Of a stretch of DNA of 64,000 nucleotides, positions 9,115 through 18,333 are shown piece by piece. Position 1 is the first letter of the stretch. The number at the start of each line of letters is the position of its first letter. The stretch is from the NCBI RefSeq assembly GCF_026625605.1, contig NZ_CP113054.1, positions 3,968,001 to 4,032,000 of the forward strand, read 5' to 3'. The position numbers and the translations under genes are program-made. Source of the DNA: Luteolibacter sp. SL250 (GTDB lineage: Bacteria; Verrucomicrobiota; Verrucomicrobiia; Verrucomicrobiales; Akkermansiaceae). The notes under the pieces were generated by a model. It was not told where the DNA came from and made no database searches. It saw only the letters and a program-made list of their open reading frames with translations.

Positions 9115-10473
9115 TCAATCCCTCGGCAAAGTCACCCCCACCCGGAACGGCGGGCCGTCCACCAGGGTGATCTCCCCACCATGGCTCCGGATGATGGACC
9201 GCGCGATGGAGAGGCCCAGGCCCGCGCCACCCGTCCCGCGGTTCCGTGAATCCTCCAGCCGCACGAACGGATCGAACACGCGCTCCCGCTGGTCCGCGGG
9301 GATGCCCGCGCCGTCATCCTCCACCGTGATCTCCAGGCCTTCCGGCGACACGCCGAATCCCACCCGTGCCGATCCACCGTAGCGGACCGCGTTCTCGATC
9401 ACGTTCCGGAACGCGCGCCGCAGGGCCTCCGGGCGGCAGCGCCAGACGGTGCGCCCTCCCTCGCGGAACTCCACCTTCCAGCCGATCTCGGAAAGGTCCG
9501 CGCACAGGCTGCCCAGCAGCGCGTTGATGTCCGTCGGGCGGGTTTCCTCCGTCACCGCCTCCTCCCGGGCAAAGGCCAGGGTGGACTCCGCCATCGCCTT
9601 CATCTCGTCCAGCGTGGAGATCATCTTCGTGCGCGTCTCCTCGTCATCGATGAACTCCGCGCGCAGGCGCATGGAGGTGATGGGCGTGCGCAGGTCATGG
9701 CTGATGGCCGCGACCATGCGCGTCCGGTCCTCCACGAAGCGGCGCAGGCGCGACTGCATGCGGTTGAAGGCGACGGTCAGGTGCCGCACGTCATCCGCGC
9801 CCTCCTCCGGCAGCGGCGGCACCTCCTCACCGCGCCCCACGCGTTCCGCGGAGTCCGCCAGCCGCCGCAGCGGCCGGGCCAGACGGCGCACCAGCAGCAC
9901 GGAGACGAGCGTCAGCATCACCGCCGTGATGGCCAGGGAAAGGTAGTGGTACCACGGCGGGCCGGACACCGCGCCGGGCTTCGCATACACCGCGTTGAGC
10001 CACACCCCTTCCTTCACCGGCACCACCAGTCCGAATCCGTTCCACGCCTTCAGCACCGTCATTCTCGCTTCCGGCGAGGCGAAGCGGTTCTCCCCCGCGG
10101 GCACCTCCCACCGCGCGCGCGGCTGCGGTGGCAGCAGGGACGCCTCCGGCGGGCGGGTGGACTCCAGCAGCCGCGCTCCCGCCTCCGCCTGCCACGCCAG
10201 CATCTCCCCCGGGCCGCTGCCCGTCATCCAGAACCTGACCACGCCCGTGTTCGTCGCCCGCAGGATCTCCGGGTGGAGCGCGGGTTCCACCGTGTCCACC
10301 AGCCGCGCCACCGCCGCCGCCCGCGCCAGGAACTCATCCCGCCGCAGCTCCAGCAACGTCCGCGCCTGCTCCGCACGATAGATATGGTAGAAAAGGATCT
10401 GCGAGGCCGCCAGCGCCACCAGCGTCAGCGCGATCCACTGGCCCGTCAGGCTCCGCATCCAGAACCGTCTCAT
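9115..10473 (-). CDS. OmpR-system sensor histidine kinase
   Basis: A 452-residue inner-membrane kinase. The first transmembrane helix is at about residues 8-28, then a periplasmic sensor of about 150 residues, a second helix (LSLAITAVMLTLVSVLLV), and a HAMP segment (RPLRRLADSAERVGRGEEV). The HisKA H-box is AAISHDLRTPITSMRL, followed by the N-box RNVIENAVRYGG, G1 EDDGAGIPADQRERVFDPF and G2 GGAGLGLSIARSII. The start overlaps the stop of the response regulator gene by four bases, so the two are translationally coupled. Divergence from an RND pump suggests it senses a pump substrate or envelope stress; this is inference from location. Confidence 0.92.
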   Translation of the reverse strand: MRRFWMRSLTGQWIALTLVALAASQILFYHIYRAEQARTLLELRRDEFLARAAAVARLVDTVEPALHPEILRATNTGVVRFWMTGSGPGEMLAWQAEAGARLLESTRPPEASLLPPQPRARWEVPAGENRFASPEARMTVLKAWNGFGLVVPVKEGVWLNAVYAKPGAVSGPPWYHYLSLAITAVMLTLVSVLLVRRLARPLRRLADSAERVGRGEEVPPLPEEGADDVRHLTVAFNRMQSRLRRFVEDRTRMVAAISHDLRTPITSMRLRAEFIDDEETRTKMISTLDEMKAMAESTLAFAREEAVTEETRPTDINALLGSLCADLSEIGWKVEFREGGRTVWRCRPEALRRAFRNVIENAVRYGGSARVGFGVSPEGLEITVEDDGAGIPADQRERVFDPFVRLEDSRNRGTGGAGLGLSIARSIIRSHGGEITLVDGPPFRVGVTLPRD

Positions 10474-11183
10474 AGCCGCACCACCTTGCCCGTGAAGCAG
10501 TAGCCGTCCCCCCAGTGCGTCTTGATCAGCCCGGGGGCCTTCGGATCATCCTCGATCTTCTTCCGCAGGCGGCTCACCTGGTTGTCGATGCTGCGGTCCC
10601 ATACCTCCGCCTCCCGGCCGCTGGTCAGGTCCAGCAGCTCGTCACGGCCCAGCACCTTCCCCGGGTGTTCCAGAAACACGCTCAGCAGCCGGAACTCCGC
10701 GGAGCTGAGCGGCACCGCCACCCCGTCCTCCCCCGTCACCTCCTGCCGGGAAAGGTCCAGCACCTTGCCGTCGAAGCGCACCTTCCCCCCACCCTCCAGC
10801 ACGCCCGGCTCCGCCTGCGACCGCCGCAGCACCGCGCGGATGCGCGCCAGCAGTTCCCGCGGGTTGAACGGCTTCACCAGATAGTCATCCCCGCCGATCT
10901 CCAGCCCCACGATGCGGTCGGCGTCCTCCGCCATCGCCGTCAGGAAAATCACCGGCAGCCTGGAGTTCGCGCGCAGGTCACGGCACAGCGACAGCCCGTC
11001 CTCACCGGGCATCATGATGTCCAGCACCGCCAGGTCGAAGGACTCCTCCGCCAGCAGCCTGCGGAACTCCGCCGCGTTCGGCGCGACGGTCACCCGGTAG
11101 CCGTGCTGCCCCAGATAGCGCGCCACCAGCTCGCGGATCTCCTGGTGGTCATCCACCACGGCGATGTGCGGGATCATTTCCAT
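10470..11183 (-). CDS. OmpR/PhoB-family response regulator
   Basis: A 237-residue two-domain regulator. The receiver domain begins IPHIAVVDDHQEIREL, with phospho-acceptor Asp in DLAVLDIMMPGEDG and the conserved Lys in DDYLVKPFNPREL. The C-terminal winged-helix domain has LSSAEFRLLSVFLEHPGKVLGRDELL and RSIDNQVSRLRKKIEDD, standard for the OmpR class. The start at 11183 gives the normal length; longer readings upstream are antisense to the efflux gene and not real. It pairs with the overlapping kinase gene and should control the divergent RND operon through sites in the shared intergenic region. Confidence 0.93.
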   Translation of the reverse strand: MEMIPHIAVVDDHQEIRELVARYLGQHGYRVTVAPNAAEFRRLLAEESFDLAVLDIMMPGEDGLSLCRDLRANSRLPVIFLTAMAEDADRIVGLEIGGDDYLVKPFNPRELLARIRAVLRRSQAEPGVLEGGGKVRFDGKVLDLSRQEVTGEDGVAVPLSSAEFRLLSVFLEHPGKVLGRDELLDLTSGREAEVWDRSIDNQVSRLRKKIEDDPKAPGLIKTHWGDGYCFTGKVVRL

Positions 11184-11231
11184 ACGGCGTCCGTGCACCT
11201 TAGCAGCCACCACCCGCACAGGCCCGCGGAA

Positions 11232-11285
11232 TATTGTCGCAAAGTGTGCCAACCACCCTGCCGGGCCACACACTTTGCGACAATA
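11232..11285. promoter_or_regulatory. 17-bp perfect inverted repeat between the two-component system and the RND operon
   Basis: The arms are at 11232-11248 (TATTGTCGCAAAGTGTG) and 11269-11285 (its exact reverse complement), separated by 20 bases. The element is midway between the divergent response-regulator and efflux-adaptor starts. It could be a regulator operator acting on both units, or, given its length, a stem-loop in either leader RNA. OmpR-class regulators more often bind direct repeats, so a different repressor is also possible. Confidence 0.7.
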
Positions 11286-11400
11286 AACTTCACACCCGGG
11301 CAAGCATTCCCTTCCTCCGCGTGCTAGATGTCCTTGCGTTGCCCGCTCCGCGCCGCCTTTCCCGGTCCGCCCGCGAACGCGGGCACCCGCACCACTTCCC

Positions 11401-12537
11401 ATGAAAAAGCGCTGGATCATCCTTCTCCTTCTTTTGGCGGGCATCGCCGCCGCCGCCGTGTGGAAAAAATCCTCACCGGCCAAAGGGACGGCCGCCGCCG
11501 GAAAGCCGGCCGCGCCCCGTGCCGCCGCCGTGGTCGTGGGCAAGGTCCGCCGCGGGGATGTCCCCATCTGGTTCACCGGCATCGGCAACGTCCAGGCCTC
11601 CAACACCGTCACCGTCAGGCCCCGCGTCGGCGGCGCGCTGGAGAAGATCCACTTCACCGAAGGCGCCCTCGTCAAGGAGGGCGACGTCATCGCCGAGATC
11701 GACCCCCGGCCGTATGCCGCCGCGCTCGCCCAGGCGGAGGCGAAGAAAGTCCAGGACGAGGCCACGCTGGCCAACGCACGGCTGGAGGAAACCCGCTTCG
11801 CCGGACTCCTGGCGAACGACGCCGTCAGCAAGCAGCAGGCGGACCAGGCCGCCGCCGCCGTCTCCCAGCTCGAGGCGCTGGTGAAGGCGGACGACGCCGC
11901 CATCGACGCCGCGAAGCTCGACCTCGAATTCACCAAGGTCCGCGCCCCCATCACCGGGACCACGGGCATCCGCCTGGTGGACGCGGGCAACCTCGTCACC
12001 GCCAACCAGACGACCGGCCTCGTGGTCATCACCGCCGTCCAGCCCATCAACGTCATCTTCACCCTGCCCCAGAAAAACCTCTCCGCCCTCTCCGCCGCCA
12101 CCCGAGGCGGCACCCCGAAACCCAGGGTCGAGGCCGTCGGCGATGACGGGAAGACGCTGGGAGAAGGCTCCCTCGAGCTCATCGACAACCAGATCGACAC
12201 CACCACCGGCACGCTCAAGCTCAAGGCGGGCTTTCCCAATGCGGATCTCGCGCTGTGGCCCGGACAGTTCGTGACCGCGCGCATCCTGGTCGAAACCCGC
12301 CGGGACGTGCTCCTCGTCCCCACGGAGGCCATCCAGCCCGGCATCGACGGACGGTTCTGCTACGTGGTCAAGGAGGATGGCACCGTCGAGCCGCGCGTGG
12401 TGAAGGCCGGCATCTCCCACGGACAGGACACCGTGATCGAGGAAGGCCTCATCGCGGGGGACACCATCGTCACCACCGGCCAGTCGAAGCTGAGTCCGGG
12501 GATGAAAGTGGCACCCAAGGAAGCCAAAGCGCCATGA
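11401..12537 (+). CDS. RND efflux periplasmic adaptor (membrane fusion protein)
   Basis: A 378-residue adaptor of the AcrA/MexA/MdtA family linking an inner-membrane RND pump to an outer-membrane channel. The N-terminus is a membrane anchor or signal (KKRWIILLLLLAGIAAAAVW). The first lipoyl half is VRPRVGGALEKIHFTEGALV with VIAEIDPRPY. A coiled-coil hairpin spans about residues 110-160, then the second lipoyl half (LDLEFTKVRAPITGTTGIR) and a beta-barrel domain (LWPGQFVTARILVETR). The stop overlaps the pump start by four bases. MdtA-like is the closest description by eye. Confidence 0.93.
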   Translation: MKKRWIILLLLLAGIAAAAVWKKSSPAKGTAAAGKPAAPRAAAVVVGKVRRGDVPIWFTGIGNVQASNTVTVRPRVGGALEKIHFTEGALVKEGDVIAEIDPRPYAAALAQAEAKKVQDEATLANARLEETRFAGLLANDAVSKQQADQAAAAVSQLEALVKADDAAIDAAKLDLEFTKVRAPITGTTGIRLVDAGNLVTANQTTGLVVITAVQPINVIFTLPQKNLSALSAATRGGTPKPRVEAVGDDGKTLGEGSLELIDNQIDTTTGTLKLKAGFPNADLALWPGQFVTARILVETRRDVLLVPTEAIQPGIDGRFCYVVKEDGTVEPRVVKAGISHGQDTVIEEGLIAGDTIVTTGQSKLSPGMKVAPKEAKAP

Positions 12538-15500
12538 GCATCTCCACCCCGTTCATCCGCCGGCCCATCGCCACCGCGCTGCTCACCGTGGCGCTGGTCC
12601 TCGTCGGCCTGGTGGCGTTCCCCAACCTCTCCGTGGCGCCCCTGCCGCAGGTGGAGTTCCCCACCATCCAGGTTTCCGCCAGCATGCCGGGGGCCAGTCC
12701 GGAAACGATGGCCTCCTCCGTGGCCACGCCGCTGGAAAACCAGTTCTCCAAGATCCCGGGTATCACCCAGATGACCTCCAACAGCGGCCTCGGCAGCGTG
12801 TCCGTCACCATCCAGTTCGACCTGGACGTGGACATCGACGCCGCCGCGCAGGAGGTGCAGTCCGCCATCAGCGCGGCCAGCGGCCAGCTTCCCACGGACC
12901 TGCCAAGCCCGCCCAGCTACCGCAAGGTGAACCCGGCGGACTCCCCCATCCTCATCCTCAACCTCACCTCCGACGTCCTCCCCCTCACCGAGGTCAGCGA
13001 CTACGGGAACAACGTCATCGCCCAGCAGCTTTCGCAGATCCAGGGCGTGGCACAGGTGGACGTGATGGGTGAACGCAAGCCCGCCGTCCGCGTCCAGGTG
13101 GACCCCGGCAAGCTCGCCTCCCTCGGCCTCACTCTGGAGGATGTGCGCGGGGTCATCGCCTCCTCCACGGTCAACTCGCCCAAAGGGAGCCTCAACGGCC
13201 CGCGCCAGAGCTACTCCATCTACGCGAACGACCAGCTCCTCAAGGCGGAACCCTACAACGATCTGATCCTCGCCTACCGCAACGGCGCGCCGGTCCGCGT
13301 CCGGGATGTGGGCCGCGCGGTCGATGGACCGGAAGATTCCCGCTCCGCGGCGCTGGTGGACAACCGCCGCGGCGTCGGCCTCATCGTCCGCAAGCAGGCG
13401 GACGCCAACGTGCTGGAAACCATCCAGCGCATCCAGGACATCCTCCCCTCCCTCCAGGCCGCCATCCCGCCCGCGATGAAGGTCGAGATCAGCTCGGACC
13501 GCAGCGGCTCCATCCGCTCGTCGGTGGAGGAGGTGGAACTCCACCTGGTCCTGACCATGGCGCTCGTCACCCTGGTCGTGTTCCTTTTCCTGCGTGACGT
13601 CCGCGCCACCCTCATTTCCAGCGCCGTCGTCCCCATTTCCATCATCACGACCTTCGCGGTGATGTATGTCCTGGATTTCAGCCTGAACAACCTCTCGCTG
13701 ATGGCCCTCACCATCTCCGTCGGCTTCGTGATCGATGACGCCATCGTGATGCTGGAGAACATCTACCGCCACATCGAGGACGGCATGAAGCCCATGGACG
13801 CGGCGTTGAAAGGCGCGGGCGAGATCGGCTTCACCATCATCTCCATCACCCTCTCCCTCATCGCCGTCTTCATCCCCGTGCTGCTCATGGGGGGCATCGT
13901 CGGGCGTCTGTTCCGGGAGTTCGCCATCACGGTGACCGTCGCGGTGCTGGTCTCCGGCTTCGTGTCCCTGACCTTCGTCCCCATGATGTGCGCGAAGTTC
14001 CTCCGCCACCACCAGGTGCCGGACGCGAAGACACTGCGGGGCAAGTTCGAGCGGCTGCTCGAACGGTTCTTCCAGGCCATGGAGCGGACCTATGAGAGGA
14101 TGCTGCGCTTCGTCCTCCGCCACGGCCGCCTGACCCTCCTCTCGCTGCTCCTGACCATCGCGGTGACCGGCTGGGTGTTCGTCAAGATGCCCAAGGGATT
14201 CTTCCCGCAGCAGGACATCGGCCTCATGCTGGTGACGGTCGAGGCGCCGCCCGACATCTCCTACGACGCGATGTATGGCATCGCCCAGGACGTGGGCGGC
14301 ATCCTCATGGCCGACCCGGGGATCTCCGGATTCCAGAACCGCATCGGCGGCGGCCGCGGCGGCGCGAACAACAGCAGCCGCTACTTCGTCACCCTGAAGC
14401 CACGCGGGGAGCGTGAGAACATCATGGAGGTGATCGACCGCCTGCGGGCGAAGACCTCCCGCATCCCCGGTGTCACCGTGTTCTATCAGGCCCGGCAGGA
14501 CCTGAACGTCGGCGGCCTGCTCTCGAAAACCCAGTACCAATACACCCTGCGCAGCGCCAACATGGACGAACTCAACGCGTGGGCGCCCCGCATCCTCGAG
14601 AAGTTGAAAAAAGTCCCGGAACTCCGCGACGTCGCCTCCGACCAGGAAGCGGCCGCCCCCGCGCTCGACATCGAGATCGACCGCGAGGCGGCATCCCGCT
14701 TCGGCATCGAGACACGCGACATCAACAACACGCTCTACAATGCCTTCGGAGAACGGCAGATCACCCAGTTCTACACCCAGGTCAGCCAGTACAAGGTCAT
14801 CATCGAGGTGCCGCCGGAGCTGCAGGAAGACCCCTCCACCTTCGACAGGATCTTCGTCAAGTCCCCGGTCACCAACGGCCAGGTCCCCCTCTCATCCCTG
14901 ATCAAGTTCAACACGGACTCCGCGAAGCCGCTCACCGTGAACCACCTCGGCCAGTACCCGGCGGTCACCATTTCCTTCAACCTCGCTCCCGGCAAGGCCC
15001 TGGGGGATGCCGTCACCGCCGTGGAGCGGGCCACCGCGGAAATGGGGGTCCCCCCCAGCCTCACCGGCACCTTCCAGGGGGCGGCGCAGGCATTCCAGTC
15101 CTCCCTGCGCACCCAGCCCTACCTCATCCTGGCGGCCATCATCGCCATCTACATCATCCTCGGCATGCTCTATGAGAGCTTCATCCACCCGCTGACCATC
15201 CTCTCCACCCTGCCATCCGCGGGTCTGGGCGCCCTCCTCACCCTGTGGGCCTTCGGCCACGACGTCGGCGTCATCGCCATCATCGGCATCCTCCTGCTCA
15301 TCGGCATCGTCAAAAAGAACGCCATCATGATGATCGACTTCGCCATCGAGGCGGAACGGGACCGCGGCATGCCCCCGGACGAGGCCATCTTCGAAGCCTG
15401 CATCAAACGCTTCCGCCCCATCATGATGACCACCATCGCCGCGATGATCGGCGGCATCCCGCTGGCCCTCGGCCACGGTGACGGCTCGGAGCTGCGCCAA

Positions 15501-15662
15501 CCGCTGGGCTACGCCATCGTCGGCGGCCTCATCCTCAGCCAGGCGCTCACCCTCTTCACCACCCCCGTCGTCTATCTGTTCTTCGACCGCCTGGTGCAGC
15601 GGAAGAAAGCCGGGCGGGAGCAACGCAAGGCGCTCCCCGCTCCGGAGGCGGAACCCGCCTGA
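12534..15662 (+). CDS. RND family multidrug efflux transporter (HAE1/MdtB-MdtC-like)
   Basis: A 1042-residue inner-membrane proton-driven pump of the AcrB family. It starts ISTPFIRRPIATALLTVALV (TM1), followed by the porter domain. The TM4 proton relay is in LTISVGFVIDDAIVMLENIY, with its Asp pair intact. The second half has TM7 near residue 535, a second porter region, and C-terminal helices including GILLLIGIVKKNAIMMIDFA and RPIMMTTIAAMIGGIPLALG. The start at 12534 overlaps the adaptor stop. No outer-membrane factor gene follows, so the pump must use a TolC-type channel encoded elsewhere. Confidence 0.95.
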   Translation: MSISTPFIRRPIATALLTVALVLVGLVAFPNLSVAPLPQVEFPTIQVSASMPGASPETMASSVATPLENQFSKIPGITQMTSNSGLGSVSVTIQFDLDVDIDAAAQEVQSAISAASGQLPTDLPSPPSYRKVNPADSPILILNLTSDVLPLTEVSDYGNNVIAQQLSQIQGVAQVDVMGERKPAVRVQVDPGKLASLGLTLEDVRGVIASSTVNSPKGSLNGPRQSYSIYANDQLLKAEPYNDLILAYRNGAPVRVRDVGRAVDGPEDSRSAALVDNRRGVGLIVRKQADANVLETIQRIQDILPSLQAAIPPAMKVEISSDRSGSIRSSVEEVELHLVLTMALVTLVVFLFLRDVRATLISSAVVPISIITTFAVMYVLDFSLNNLSLMALTISVGFVIDDAIVMLENIYRHIEDGMKPMDAALKGAGEIGFTIISITLSLIAVFIPVLLMGGIVGRLFREFAITVTVAVLVSGFVSLTFVPMMCAKFLRHHQVPDAKTLRGKFERLLERFFQAMERTYERMLRFVLRHGRLTLLSLLLTIAVTGWVFVKMPKGFFPQQDIGLMLVTVEAPPDISYDAMYGIAQDVGGILMADPGISGFQNRIGGGRGGANNSSRYFVTLKPRGERENIMEVIDRLRAKTSRIPGVTVFYQARQDLNVGGLLSKTQYQYTLRSANMDELNAWAPRILEKLKKVPELRDVASDQEAAAPALDIEIDREAASRFGIETRDINNTLYNAFGERQITQFYTQVSQYKVIIEVPPELQEDPSTFDRIFVKSPVTNGQVPLSSLIKFNTDSAKPLTVNHLGQYPAVTISFNLAPGKALGDAVTAVERATAEMGVPPSLTGTFQGAAQAFQSSLRTQPYLILAAIIAIYIILGMLYESFIHPLTILSTLPSAGLGALLTLWAFGHDVGVIAIIGILLLIGIVKKNAIMMIDFAIEAERDRGMPPDEAIFEACIKRFRPIMMTTIAAMIGGIPLALGHGDGSELRQPLGYAIVGGLILSQALTLFTTPVVYLFFDRLVQRKKAGREQRKALPAPEAEPA

Positions 15663-15848
15663 TCACTTCGCGTGCTCGATGTAGACCGTCTCCCGGTGAT
15701 GATGGCCGCAGCAGTTGCTTGGGTCCGCCGGGATCCTGCAGAGGCTGCAGTCCGGCCGCATCGTCAGCGGGTCCAGCGGGCAGTTCGTCCGGCAGGACGA
15801 CGAGAACATGGCCAGCGCGGCCAGCGGGATCAGCAGGAGGGATTTCAT
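15663..15848 (-). CDS. Small Cys/His-rich lipoprotein
   Basis: A 61-residue protein with a lipobox-type signal (LAALAMFSSSC). The mature part of about 40 residues carries further Cys residues, including the close CSLC and CC pairs, and a GHHH stretch, suggesting metal binding. Its stop codon directly abuts the convergent RND gene. No known family is recognised. The Cys/His content may point to periplasmic metal handling, but this is only suggestive. Confidence 0.6.
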   Translation of the reverse strand: MKSLLLIPLAALAMFSSSCRTNCPLDPLTMRPDCSLCRIPADPSNCCGHHHRETVYIEHAK

Positions 15849-16013
15849 GGCTCGGGTGATGGACGGGTGCTGCCGGAGAGGGCGCCGATCCGTCCGTCGG
15901 CACCATCCAGCGCATGGATCATGCCAGTTCTGCCGTCGGTCCGCAATTTCAAATATTCAGGCGGATCTGACAATCAACCATCACCGGTTGCGGCCAGGTT
16001 GATGCCCGCCCCA

Positions 16014-18230
16014 TCACTCCTTCCCCTTCCGGATGTCCTTCATCGGATGGACGGTGATCTCCTCGATCTCCGCCTCCCCGCCGAACGCCAACGCCGGTCC
16101 GTCATCCGTGTGGAGGGAGCCGGTGGCATGGGCCGCCTCCCCGCCGTTCCAGAATGCCTCGATGATCCCGCGGTCGATGAGGATCCTCGCGTCCAGCGTG
16201 CCGCTGGGATGCACGGCGGTGCTTTTCCCGTTGAGGGAGATCTCCTTCGCCGCGGCATCATACTGGAAGTGGACCCCGCGGACCTTCACCCCCACGGAGG
16301 CCGCGGGAGACTGGCGGAAGCGCACCACCACATCCAGGGAGGCGTCCTTCGGCACGCCCGCCAGCTTTTCGTTCGCCTGCGCGGTGGTGAGGTTCTTTTC
16401 CGCGAGCAGCGGGGTCCCGCGCAGCGCGGCGATCTCCGCCACCGGCTCATAGCAGAGCGTGTCCCGGCCATCGATGGCCCTGAGCTTCATCTCCAGCGGG
16501 ACGGTCGCGCACTGGTTGAACGGCTCATCCGGGAAGCGGGTGCCACGCGCCCAGCCCATCATGACCGTGCGGCCCTGCGGCTCGTTCATGAAGACCAGCG
16601 CCCCATAAAAAGCCGGACCCAGGTGCGCGGGGCGGATCTCCGTGACCGGGGTGAAGGTCTTTCCGTCGAACCGCCCGAGCTGGTAGCAGGATTCGTAACG
16701 CACCGGCTTTTCCGCTCCCGGTGGCGTGCCACGGTAGCAACCGTAGAGCAGCATCAGCTCCTCGCCGGTGGTGGGTGACTTCACCGGGAAAAACTCCGGG
16801 CACTCATACCACCCGGGGATCACGCTGGTGGTCTCCCATTTCGTCAGGTCCTTCGACCGCAGGAAACGGTAGGTGTCCCCTCCCTCGCCCACGTAGAGCA
16901 CCATCACATAGTGCTGGCTTGCTTCATGCCAGACCACCTTCGGGTCGCGGTCACCGTCGCCGAGCGGCGGGACGACCGGATTTCCCGGATGCCGCTGCCA
17001 CGTCCGGCCGCCGTCACGGGTAGTCGCCAGGTGCTGGGAGTTCGGGTCCGTCGCAGTGAAGAACATCGCCGGAGCGGGCAGTTTCACCCCATCGTTCACG
17101 CCGGGGATGGGCTGGTGCTGCATGACGGTGGTGCCGGAGTAGGCCTTCCCTGTCGCCTCCGGGAAAAGCACCACCGGCCATTCCTCCCAGCGCAGCAGGT
17201 CCCTGCTCACGGAGTGCCCCCAGTGCATGTCAAAGCCCGCGCCATACGCCGTGGCCACCGGGTTGTATTGGTAGAACAAATGATAGAGGCCGTCCTGATA
17301 ATAGATGCCGTTGATGTCGTTCATCCAGCCGATGCGAGGGCTGAAGTGGAACCGCGGACGGTGCGGCCCATCGTAGGCCGCCGGGTCGATGATTTCCCGG
17401 TCGCCGAACGCCAGCCGGTCCAGCACGCCGCTGTCGGCGGAGGCGTAGCGCAGCTCCACCTCCCGCCCCTTGAACGCGCGCACATCGAGCGAATACCAGA
17501 AGTCCGGCTGCCGCCCCGCCGCCGGCATCACCACGTGCAGGTAGCGCACCACCCGGCCTCCGGCGGAAAGCTCCAGCCGCTGGAAATCCGGCCGCTCCCG
17601 GTCCGGATTCCGCATCACCGGGAGCTGCAGGAAGTCCCCGTCCACCTTCACCCTGCGGGTGATGCCGCCCGGCATTTCCACGCCATGGATCGCCGGGGAG
17701 GCATCCCCCTTGTCATCCGTGAGGACGATCTGGTCCACGTTGATGTGTCCCCAGGTTCCCTCCCGGTCGTCAATGATCTCGATGACGGCCCGCCGTCCCG
17801 CGAACTCCTCCACGTCCCACCACGCGGCGGAGAGTTTCTCGCTCCCTCCGCTGCGGATGTTCCGCCCCGTGGCGCTGCGGACCGTCTTTCCGTCCACCCG
17901 CAGGTGCATGACCGTCTGCTCCTTCCACCCGCCACCGCCGATGAGGAAGCGGACGTATTTCCGGCTGACCTGGAACTCCGGCGATACCAGCCGCCCCTTC
18001 GCCCTGTCCCCACCGGCAAAGGAATTCGCCAGCCCCCCACCCACATAGCCCTCCACCTTCATCTGGCCGGGCAGCGTGCCACGCGCGGGTGCGCCCCCGA
18101 ACGCCTTTCCCTCCACCACCCACGGCGCGTAGCTGTCCCCCTCGAAGTCCGCCAAAGAAATGTCATCCGCCGCATGGAGCACGGTGGAGGCGAGCAGAAG
18201 GAAGGAAAACGGGAGTGAGGGAGATTTCAT
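16014..18230 (-). CDS. Secreted glycoside hydrolase family 32 (levanase/inulinase-like)
   Basis: A 738-residue secreted enzyme acting on beta-fructans or sucrose. A signal peptide (SPSLPFSFLLLASTVLHA) is followed by about 270 residues of beta-rich N-terminal region. The GH32 five-bladed propeller then begins at residue 302 with WMNDINGIYYQDGLYHLFYQ, whose Asp is the nucleophile. The stabiliser motif is DRDPKVVWH near residue 425, and the acid/base motif is YECPEFFP near residue 476. A C-terminal beta-sandwich includes LDARILIDRGIIEAFWNGGE, as in exo-acting members. The start at 18230 is preferred because it places the signal peptide at the N-terminus. The extended N-terminal domain resembles that of extracellular fructanases of Bacteroidetes and Verrucomicrobia. 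Confidence 0.92.
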   Translation of the reverse strand: MKSPSLPFSFLLLASTVLHAADDISLADFEGDSYAPWVVEGKAFGGAPARGTLPGQMKVEGYVGGGLANSFAGGDRAKGRLVSPEFQVSRKYVRFLIGGGGWKEQTVMHLRVDGKTVRSATGRNIRSGGSEKLSAAWWDVEEFAGRRAVIEIIDDREGTWGHINVDQIVLTDDKGDASPAIHGVEMPGGITRRVKVDGDFLQLPVMRNPDRERPDFQRLELSAGGRVVRYLHVVMPAAGRQPDFWYSLDVRAFKGREVELRYASADSGVLDRLAFGDREIIDPAAYDGPHRPRFHFSPRIGWMNDINGIYYQDGLYHLFYQYNPVATAYGAGFDMHWGHSVSRDLLRWEEWPVVLFPEATGKAYSGTTVMQHQPIPGVNDGVKLPAPAMFFTATDPNSQHLATTRDGGRTWQRHPGNPVVPPLGDGDRDPKVVWHEASQHYVMVLYVGEGGDTYRFLRSKDLTKWETTSVIPGWYECPEFFPVKSPTTGEELMLLYGCYRGTPPGAEKPVRYESCYQLGRFDGKTFTPVTEIRPAHLGPAFYGALVFMNEPQGRTVMMGWARGTRFPDEPFNQCATVPLEMKLRAIDGRDTLCYEPVAEIAALRGTPLLAEKNLTTAQANEKLAGVPKDASLDVVVRFRQSPAASVGVKVRGVHFQYDAAAKEISLNGKSTAVHPSGTLDARILIDRGIIEAFWNGGEAAHATGSLHTDDGPALAFGGEAEIEEITVHPMKDIRKGKE

Positions 18231-18333
18231 GGGCAATTCAGAAGAGTTGAATTCAGGAAGTTCGTTTTGGCAATGGGCCAGGCCCCGCCCGGCGGGCTTG
18301 ACGGCTGCGCTGGCCCCCATTGTTGTCGCTGCC

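Noticed and set aside
12360..14540. A 726-residue minus-strand frame over the RND pump gene
   Set aside because: Shadow of the plus-strand transporter; no recognisable domains and biased composition.
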